Origin: Peptococcaceae bacterium UBA6116
Lineage (GTDB): Bacteria > Bacillota > Desulfitobacteriia > Desulfitobacteriales > Syntrophobotulaceae
Length of the DNA: 9,935 nt
NCBI GenBank assembly: GCA_002423425.1
Contig: DIWC01000047.1
Span: 1 to 9,935, forward strand
Reading direction: 5' to 3'
Shown in pieces: positions 5,675 through 9,935 of the stretch. Each line of letters starts with the position of its first letter. Positions within the stretch are counted from its first letter, which is position 1. Below the pieces are notes generated by a model. It did not search any database, was not told the DNA's origin, and worked only from the letters and a program-made list of their open reading frames with translations. Position numbers and translations under genes: made by a program.

Positions 5675-6994
5675 TCAGCTATCCAATAAAAAATCTGTCA
5701 GCATGACAATCCTGATTCCATCCTGCGTCACCGGGTGCTCACAGTTACCGGCGATGATGAGCTTTTCGTAATTATCCCTTATGCTGCGAAGCGGAGCAAG
5801 CTCGCGCTCCCTTGTGGCGGGATCGTTCATGGATTCGGTCACCTGAATATACTTCTTCTCATCGGCGCTGGTGGCAATGAAATCCACTTCCTTGTCGCCA
5901 ACCTTCCCAATCGCCACATCATAGCCGCGGCGCAGCAACTCAAAATAAACAATGTTTTCGATGATATGTCCTGTGTCCATATCGCGGAAACCCAGTAGAT
6001 AATTGCGTAGCCCAATATCCACGATATAATACTTTCCGAGGGTACGCAGGTACTCTTTCCCCTTAATATTAAAGCGTTTGATTTCGTAAAATACATAAGA
6101 TTCCAACAGCGCTCCCACATAAGCCTGAATAGTGTGGACGGACGGATTGCCGTTTCGGTTGCTGTCGAGCAGCTTTTCATGGACAAGCGTGTTGCTGATG
6201 GATGTGATGGACGTGATGTTGCCGATATTGTCGGCAAGGAACATGATGACCTTTCTCAGCAGGTCTGGGTCCGTGATCTGCCGCTGCCCTCTGCGCCGCT
6301 CGCGCTCCAGAATATCACGTACGACCACGGTGGAATATACGCCGTCCAGCAGAGTTAGCGCCTTGTCAATATCCAACCCCACATCGGCAATTCCGGGCAT
6401 TCCTCCGAACTTTAAATAGGCCTCCAGCAATTCCTTCGGCCCATAGCTTTCTCCGTCCGCGTCATAAATGCGCTTACTGATTCCGCCCGATGGGCTCTTC
6501 CGCTCACGAACGGTATAGCTATGAAAGTCAAGAAACTCGCTGAAAGAGAGCGGAAGCATTTTTATCTCAACGCTTCTCCCGGCAAGATAAGTCGCGTACT
6601 CTGAAGAAAGCAGGTAAGCGTTGGAGCCGGTCACATAAATGTCGCAGTCAAAATCGACGCGGAAAGAGTTCACCGCATCCTGCCACTGGTCAACGCGCTG
6701 GATCTCATCAAAGAACAGGTAGGCGCGTTTCCCGTCCGGAAGGCGCTCTTTCACATACCGATACAGCGTTTCCACGCTCATTCCTCGAAACTCCATCGAC
6801 TCAAAGTTGAGCTCGATGATTTGCTCTTCCGCAATGCCGTTATTGCGCAGATGCCTCGCCATCAGCTTCAACAGGCTTGACTTACCGCAGCGTCGGATTC
6901 CCCTAATGATTTTAACAGGCTCGGTGTCCTGAAATGCGATCAGCCGATTTAGATAAAGGTCGCGGCTGCGCAGTTCGCTTCCGCTTTTCAGCAT
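5675..6994 (-). CDS. AAA-family ATPase with DUF4143 domain
   Basis: This 439-residue protein is of the widespread bacterial and archaeal 'ATP-binding protein' family (AAA_14 plus DUF4143). The N-terminal P-loop module shows Walker A GIRRCGKSS (32-40), Walker B AYLFFDEIQ (91-99) and a sensor-like VTGSNA (121-126), followed by LAGRSVEIKMLPLSFSEF. The middle, about 190-330, is helical. The C-terminal DUF4143 part holds ENIVYFELLRRGYDV, EVDFIA (369-374) and YIQVT (382-386), the D-x(n)-Q-x-V pattern of a restriction-like fold that is often catalytically degenerate in this family. ATG 6992-6994 follows a GGGGGTGA ribosome site. It is monocistronic, with its own promoter (7013-7041), a palindrome just upstream and a strong terminator. 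The family's function is poorly known. GC content resembles the mob gene, so both probably arrived together. Confidence 0.9.
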   Translation of the reverse strand: MLKSGSELRSRDLYLNRLIAFQDTEPVKIIRGIRRCGKSSLLKLMARHLRNNGIAEEQIIELNFESMEFRGMSVETLYRYVKERLPDGKRAYLFFDEIQRVDQWQDAVNSFRVDFDCDIYVTGSNAYLLSSEYATYLAGRSVEIKMLPLSFSEFLDFHSYTVRERKSPSGGISKRIYDADGESYGPKELLEAYLKFGGMPGIADVGLDIDKALTLLDGVYSTVVVRDILERERRRGQRQITDPDLLRKVIMFLADNIGNITSITSISNTLVHEKLLDSNRNGNPSVHTIQAYVGALLESYVFYEIKRFNIKGKEYLRTLGKYYIVDIGLRNYLLGFRDMDTGHIIENIVYFELLRRGYDVAIGKVGDKEVDFIATSADEKKYIQVTESMNDPATRERELAPLRSIRDNYEKLIIAGNCEHPVTQDGIRIVMLTDFLLDS

Positions 6995-7012
6995 AGAATC
7001 ACCCCCGCAAAC

Positions 7013-7041
7013 AGCATAGCATAAAAAAGTTTTTAAATCAA
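7013..7041 (-). promoter_or_regulatory. Sigma-A promoter of the AAA ATPase gene
   Basis: On the minus strand, TTGATT (complement of 7036-7041) and TATGCT (complement of 7013-7018) are 17 bases apart. A second TATGCT overlaps at 7018-7023 but has shorter spacing. Transcription would start near 7006, very close to the ribosome site, giving a leader of only about 12 bases. Confidence 0.5.
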
Positions 7042-7065
7042 ATTTGTGCTATCAATAGCACAAAT
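7042..7065. promoter_or_regulatory. 11-bp perfect palindrome abutting the -35 of the ATPase promoter
   Basis: ATTTGTGCTAT (7042-7052) and ATAGCACAAAT (7055-7065) are perfect inverted repeats around CA. The repeat touches the -35 hexamer of the ATPase promoter, a typical place for a repressor or activator site. There is no U-tract, so it is not a terminator. No regulator gene lies next to it. Confidence 0.55.
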
Positions 7066-7232
7066 AAATCATATTTCGGCTTTTATGCTGGGATTCTATT
7101 TTTGCCAAACCAGGCCTCGCGCTCACAGCTTGCTCACACTTTTTCTGAAAATCTGCAAAGCGGCCGATTTTTTCTGAAGACCTAAAGCCAGTGGCTTTGT
7201 GCCGTCAAAACCGCATGAAATAAGAGGCCACT
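7066..7232. other. Intergenic stretch without a recognisable gene
   Basis: No frame on either strand gives a recognisable protein here. The sequence is moderately GC-rich like the mob/ATPase segment, and I take it as the right-hand part of that segment. It contains a small hairpin, AAAGCC (7184-7189) with GGCTTT (7193-7198). Confidence 0.4.
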
Positions 7233-7272
7233 AAAAAAGCCGCTGTTTTAAAACTCTAACGGTGGTTTTTTT
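7233..7272 (+). terminator. Orphan rho-independent terminator on the plus strand
   Basis: AAAAAAGCCGCTGTT (7233-7247) pairs with AACGGTGGTTTTTTT (7258-7272) across a 10-base loop. All 15 pairs form in plus-strand RNA, three of them G-U, and the stem ends in seven U. On the minus strand the three wobble pairs become A-C mismatches, so the plus strand is favoured. No plus-strand gene lies immediately upstream, so it may mark the end of a deleted gene or shield against read-through. Confidence 0.65.
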
Positions 7273-7310
7273 ATATGCACGAAACAATGGGGGGAATAAT
7301 TCCAAATCGC

Positions 7311-7335
7311 AAAGAAAACAGCCTGCTTAGGCTGT
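7311..7335 (-). terminator. Terminator overlapping the transposase stop codon
   Basis: ACAGCCT and AGGCTGT (7318-7324 and 7329-7335) form a perfect 7-bp stem with a 4-base loop. In minus-strand RNA the stem is followed by TTTTCTTT. The transposase stop codon (7327-7329) lies in the loop and arm, so coding sequence and terminator overlap, a compact arrangement common at insertion-sequence ends. Confidence 0.6.
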
Positions 7336-7792
7336 AACCATCTCATTTAGTTTCACAATCCGCTTAACATTTGCCACAAACGCCGTGAAATATATCTGCA
7401 ATTTCATGCCTCTTAGTCCCATATACTTGCACTTGCCAAGTCCGTGAGACAGCTTGAGTTCAGCGTTTTTTGCTTCGATTTTATATCTGTCTTTAATCCT
7501 CTGTCTAAAATATTCAGTCTGCTCAAAGTCATATTGTTTCTGACGGGTTTCCCCGATTATTGTGACGTTGTGTGTTTTCGTTTTTGCGCCTTCCTTGCAG
7601 CAAACTCCGTATCGCGGGCATTTTTTTGCACTTCTTAATGCTAAAAACATAGTTGTAATACTGATTATCATACTTCCCTTTGCGAATCTCGCATCGCATA
7701 GCTAAATGCCCTTCGGGGCATTGCAATGTTCCTGCATCTTTGTTGTATACAACTTCGTCGTCTCTGCTGTTTCCATTGCTGGCTAAGCTCAT
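7327..7792 (-). pseudogene. IS1182-family transposase, C-terminal part, frameshifted
   Basis: Two overlapping minus-strand frames together give the C-terminal third of an IS1182-type DDE transposase. The first (from 7792) reads VVYNKDAGTLQCPEGHLAMR then YYNYVFSIKKCKK. The second continues CPRYGVCCKEGAKTKTHNVT, then QYDFEQTEYFRQRIKDRYKI and the typical end NAELKLSHGLGKCKYMGLRG through FTAFVANVKRIVKL. The cysteine cluster (C-P-E-G-H, C-K-K-C-P) is characteristic of this group. The frame breaks at a run of seven A (complement of 7621-7627); six would restore it. The N-terminal two thirds with the first catalytic aspartates are missing, because the fragment begins 12 bases beyond the arsC stop. 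The element is dead unless complemented in trans. Confidence 0.85.
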
Positions 7793-7804
7793 AATAGTGG
7801 CTTA

Positions 7805-8218
7805 TTACTCTAACCTATTCAATCTGCTTTTGAGGTCTAGAATTTTTTCTTCAATGATTTTAGCCGTTCTTATAAATTCCTGCCTATCTTTTTCTGTCGG
7901 ATCTTCAAGGCCTCAGTCTTCCCTGTATTTGCAGAGCACGAAAGGACAATTCACATTGCATCCCATGGTAATAACAATGTCAACCGGCGGAATGTCTGAT
8001 ATAAGTTTGGATTTTTGTGATATGTTCATATCCACACCATAAAGTTCCTTAATAACTGCTACCGCGTCCTGGTTAATTCTATCTTTGATTTCCGTACCAG
8101 CCGAATAAGCCTCAAAACTACCTTTTGCTATTATCTTGGAAATTGCTTCAGCCATTTGGGAGCGGCAGGAATTATGAACACAGACAAAGGCTACTTTTAT
8201 TTTTTTTCCGGTAAGCTT
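7805..8218 (-). pseudogene. arsC: arsC-type arsenate reductase, nonsense-mutated and without start codon
   Basis: Reading through one stop, this frame gives about 137 residues of a thioredoxin-coupled arsenate reductase of the low-molecular-weight protein tyrosine phosphatase fold. The enzyme reduces arsenate to arsenite for export. The P-loop KVAFVCVHNSCRSQMAEAI carries the nucleophilic cysteine (CxxxxxR), and TMGCNVNCPFVLCK provides the redox cysteines. An in-frame TGA (7913-7915) stands where the family has tryptophan in an EDWGLEDP-type motif. The remaining 35 codons after it are intact to TAA (7805-7807). At the 5' end a perfect AGGAGG (complement of 8224-8229) is followed by AAG (complement of 8216-8218) where ATG would be expected, one base away from a start codon. 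No other ars gene is nearby. A shorter product from the internal ATG at 8155 would lack the P-loop. Confidence 0.8.
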
Positions 8219-8382
8219 TACTACCTCCTTTTTAGCTTCATGGGAAATCAGAATCTAAGATTGCCCAGACGCCTTGAGAGTAGACTGTTTAGGCTAGTCC
8301 TGAAATTTATATTTTATACATAAAAAGCATTTAAACAGAGAAACATTAAATAACAGATTTTAAACTATGGGGGTATCCAAAA

Positions 8383-8832
8383 ATGAAAGACCCTATTGGA
8401 GCTGCTACCATTGCAGGTATTATTGGCACAATTATTATGGACTTCTTATCCTACATCCTTATTGTTTTGGGAATTCCGATGACATCTCCATGGAATATAG
8501 CCGCAGATGTTTTTCTAAGTTGGAGCCAAGTTAATTCCCCTAGCGGGATATTTTTAGGAATCGTAGGAACAACGGCTTTGGGCCTTAGCACAGCAATTTT
8601 ATTAGTTATCGTCATGAAAATGACCGGTAAGGATTTTGCCGTTTTAAAAGGTATCCTCGTAGCGAACACAGTCGGATTTGCTTCCATGGGGTTGTTTATG
8701 CCCTTATTGAATATTGCCCCTCAAATACAATCCCAACCTCTTACCAATCTGTTTGCTTTGATAATTTTAACAATCTTTGGTGTGGTAGTATCTATTATCC
8801 TTAAAGAATACGGTAGATTTATTAAGAGTTAG
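8383..8832 (+). CDS. Four-helix integral membrane protein of unknown function
   Basis: This 149-residue protein is almost entirely hydrophobic. Four membrane segments can be drawn: about 7-31 (TIAGIIGTIIMDFLSYILIV), 53-78 (GIFLGIVGTTALGLSTAILL), 86-108 (LKGILVANTVGFASMGLFMP) and 119-141 (NLFALIILTIFGVVVSIIL). Short lysine-containing loops (KMTGKD, KEYGRFIKS) suggest loops facing the cytoplasm. ATG 8383 is preceded by GGGGG (8369-8373) at 9 bases, a good ribosome site. I do not recognise the family; similar small membrane proteins occur in Peptococcaceae-like bacteria. It lies head-to-head with the decayed arsC, 164 bases away, with no evidence of shared function. The frame is undamaged, in contrast to most neighbours, so it is probably functional. 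Confidence 0.75.
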   Translation: MKDPIGAATIAGIIGTIIMDFLSYILIVLGIPMTSPWNIAADVFLSWSQVNSPSGIFLGIVGTTALGLSTAILLVIVMKMTGKDFAVLKGILVANTVGFASMGLFMPLLNIAPQIQSQPLTNLFALIILTIFGVVVSIILKEYGRFIKS

Positions 8833-8836
8833 TATC

Positions 8837-8867
8837 TAGGAAAAATAAAAAAAAAAAAATATTCCTA
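8837..8867 (+). terminator. Weak hairpin around a 13-A tract after the membrane protein
   Basis: TAGGAA (8837-8842) and TTCCTA (8862-8867) can pair across an A-rich loop that includes a run of 13 A (8847-8859). There is no U-tract on the plus strand. It may end transcription of the membrane protein gene, or on the minus strand provide a T-run. The evidence is weak. Confidence 0.25.
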
Positions 8868-9092
8868 CCGGACGGTGAAAGGGTATGAGTGGTCATAGAA
8901 TATAACCTATTCAAGAATTACAAACAACTTAGGGTAAATTTTAGGGAGAATTGCAACCAACATAAACATGGTTCTCCACTATCTTGCACGTCCATCAACA
9001 TCCCCACTACAGACGACAAAAGCACTTAGACCCCAGTTTTGATTTCCAAGATCTATCTGTATTTTATTTGCCTTCCTGGAAGAAACAATGAT
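8868..9092. other. Stretch without a supportable gene
   Basis: On the minus strand the reading frame of the CWB2 remnant continues past its TAA for 37 more codons to TAG (8979-8981). It reads as sensible protein, including KIQIDLGNQNWGLSAFVV then CSGDVDG. This may be another piece of a surface-protein gene or chance. Below 8979 I see nothing recognisable. Confidence 0.3.
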
Positions 9093-9424
9093 TTATGGCT
9101 TATGAAAAAATCTATTATGGTAAAGATGATTTCCCTGTAGAATATTTACATGGAACTTAGAGTGATAAACAGTCGAGTCAGTGCAGTATTCATATCCATG
9201 ATCTTTTATAAAAGCATAACTGAAATTTACCGGCTGCCCAAGGCTGGTCAAATTGATTTTACCCATAAGTTCATTTGCTAATTGAAGTACTTCATCCGGA
9301 ACAACGGTAGTACCTCCAAGAGCAATTAATTTTTTCCCACTTGCTTTTCCCTTAATACACTCCCTGCTAAAGCATCTGGATAATTAAGTCCTGAAGCTAA
9401 ATAAATATTTTCTGAAAAAGACTA
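9093..9424 (-). pseudogene. Fragment of a cell-wall-binding repeat 2 (CWB2) surface protein
   Basis: Two minus-strand frames join to a CWB2-like sequence. The first (9424 to about 9352) reads ENIYLASGLNYPDALAG, the signature of the repeat (ASGxxxPDALAG). The second reads ASGKKLIALGGTTVVPDEVL, again typical (GG-x-x-VP-x-x-V), and continues to TAA at 9093-9095. The frameshift lies around 9341-9352. CWB2 repeats anchor secreted proteins to the cell wall of clostridia and usually come in threes. Here only one and a half are left. A TAG directly upstream of the fragment and the absence of a start codon and signal peptide show 5' truncation. The last 55 residues before the stop match nothing I know. 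Confidence 0.75.
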
Positions 9425-9439
9425 TATAAAGCACGGCAT

Positions 9440-9462
9440 AAACCCTTGATTTTACTGGGTTT
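9440..9462. repeat. Inverted repeat AAACCC-n11-GGGTTT
   Basis: AAACCC (9440-9445) and GGGTTT (9457-9462) are perfect 6-bp arms around 11 bases. The repeat directly precedes the first copy of the CGCTTGAA motif, so the two may belong together. Confidence 0.35.
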
Positions 9463-9579
9463 GTCGCTTGAACCTGCTAAATCTTATTCAAATTATGTCC
9501 GCTTGAAATTATTCTAAAAAGCTTAAAACCCTGTAAAATAGCGTGTTCGCTTACCTTTTAAAAAAATGTCCGCTTAAAC
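9461..9579. repeat. Four imperfect copies of a TGTCCGCTTnAA motif
   Basis: The copies are TTGTCGCTTGAA (9461-9472), TGTCCGCTTGAA (9496-9507), TGTTCGCTTACC (9544-9555) and TGTCCGCTTAAA (9567-9578), all in the same orientation. The CGCTT cores start at 9465, 9500, 9548 and 9571, so the spacing varies (35, 48 and 23 bases). Variable spacing and a TGT-leading motif rule out a CRISPR array and resemble the multiple transposase-binding sites in ends of IS21-, Mu- or Tn7-like elements, or sites for a regulator. Confidence 0.5.
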
Positions 9580-9651
9580 TATTTGCATCCGGTCGAATTT
9601 CGCCTTATCATTGGCATAGAAAAATTGCCTATAACTCGCTGTTATCAAGGC

Positions 9652-9701
9652 TGTAACGTTTTTTTAAAGATCGTTATTTTTGTAACGTTATGAAGCGTTA
9701 C
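9652..9701. repeat. TGTAACGTT direct repeat with an inverted copy
   Basis: TGTAACGTT occurs at 9652-9660 and 9681-9689. An inverted core CGTTAC (9696-9701) pairs with GTAACG (9682-9687) across 8 bases. Further CGTTAT elements lie nearby (9672-9677). The arrangement looks like clustered binding sites for one protein, but no dependent gene is visible inside the window. Confidence 0.4.
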
Positions 9702-9935
9702 GGATTTTGAAACTTCCGAGTTTTACCTTTTGAAAAGAAGTTTTTGTAATTTATCTTGTCCGTAAATATTTCTTTCGAAACTCTGTGATTCTGATTAATT
9801 CTAAGTTTTTCCGGTTATTTCCGTTATTGAACTTTTGCAGTATTTAATGAGAAATAACCCTGCAACTGGTAACTATGTACATGCAAGTGCAGCAGCTCTG
9901 GAATATTAACCAGAACTGACGCATCAGATTTTTGA

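Larger units (their letters stand above)
9425..9935. other. Repeat-rich stretch without a recognisable gene
   Basis: About 510 AT-rich bases show no frame on either strand with a recognisable domain. The only small opening is 19 codons starting at an ATG at 9848 (MRNNPATGNY), which has no ribosome site. The stretch holds TGTCCGCTT-type and TGTAACGTT-type repeats and an inverted repeat at 9440-9462, and may be a long control region, a decayed mobile-element end, or both. Confidence 0.5.

Noticed and set aside
5735..6419. Several plus-strand and minus-strand frames inside the AAA ATPase gene
   Set aside because: All are shadows of a single well-supported gene with clear Walker motifs.
7621..7627. 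Programmed frameshift at the seven-A run of the IS1182 transposase
   Set aside because: The required shift here is +1, whereas A-run slippage in insertion sequences is usually -1. IS1182 transposases are normally single-frame, and the gene already lacks its N-terminal part.
7913..7915. TGA in arsC read as tryptophan or selenocysteine
   Set aside because: Other genes in the window use TGG for tryptophan and at least one likely uses TGA as a stop. The family has tryptophan, not a redox cysteine, at this site, and no selenocysteine insertion element was recognised just downstream. The missing start codon also speaks for decay.
9461..9579. CRISPR array
   Set aside because: The repeats are only about 12 bases, imperfect and unevenly spaced, with no regular spacers and no cas genes.

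Overview
The window looks like an accessory, gene-poor stretch of a Clostridia-type Firmicutes chromosome, most like Peptococcaceae or Desulfitobacterium-like anaerobes. This rests on AT-rich sequence, strong AGGAGG-type ribosome sites and the families present: FxLYD, cell-wall-binding repeat 2 (CWB2), YyaL, AbiE, MobV, IS1182 and thioredoxin-type ArsC. The assignment is from family resemblance only. No tRNA, rRNA or CRISPR array was seen.

Layout. 1-850 holds relics: an unknown coding remnant with two in-frame stops, a truncated regulator start, CCGGA-rich repeats and a strong inverted repeat. 851-1048 is the 3' end of an FxLYD-domain gene. 1122-2334 is an apparently intact divergent pair: a von Willebrand A (vWA) protein (minus) and a small DNA-binding-like protein (plus), with an extended -10 promoter and an inverted repeat between them. 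2340-2438 is the first 32 codons of a yyaL-like gene. 2537-3448 is a wrecked AbiE toxin-antitoxin locus. Its promoter and a 14-bp inverted-repeat operator candidate look intact, but most of the antitoxin is deleted and the toxin is frameshifted twice.

3491-4543 is the C-terminal part of a large SF2 helicase with a PLD-like tail. It is cut off where a visibly GC-richer segment begins (about 4550-7230). That segment carries a MobV relaxase (4596-5405) and an AAA ATPase of the ATP-binding/DUF4143 type (5675-6994), the latter with its own promoter, flanking palindrome and terminator. 7327-7792 is a broken IS1182-family transposase. 7805-8218 is an arsC pseudogene with a nonsense codon and no start codon. 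8383-8832 is an intact four-helix membrane protein of unknown function. 8880-9424 contains a frameshifted CWB2 remnant. 9425-9935 has no gene I can support but holds two families of short repeats that resemble protein-binding or transposon-end sites.

Overall. This appears to be a turnover zone in which mobile DNA has repeatedly entered and older genes have decayed. The genes that look functional are the vWA/HTH pair, the relaxase (possibly shortened), the AAA ATPase and the membrane protein. I see no clearly new multi-gene system. The best candidates for a second look are the vWA/HTH pair, the AAA ATPase with its palindrome, and the repeat-rich right edge.
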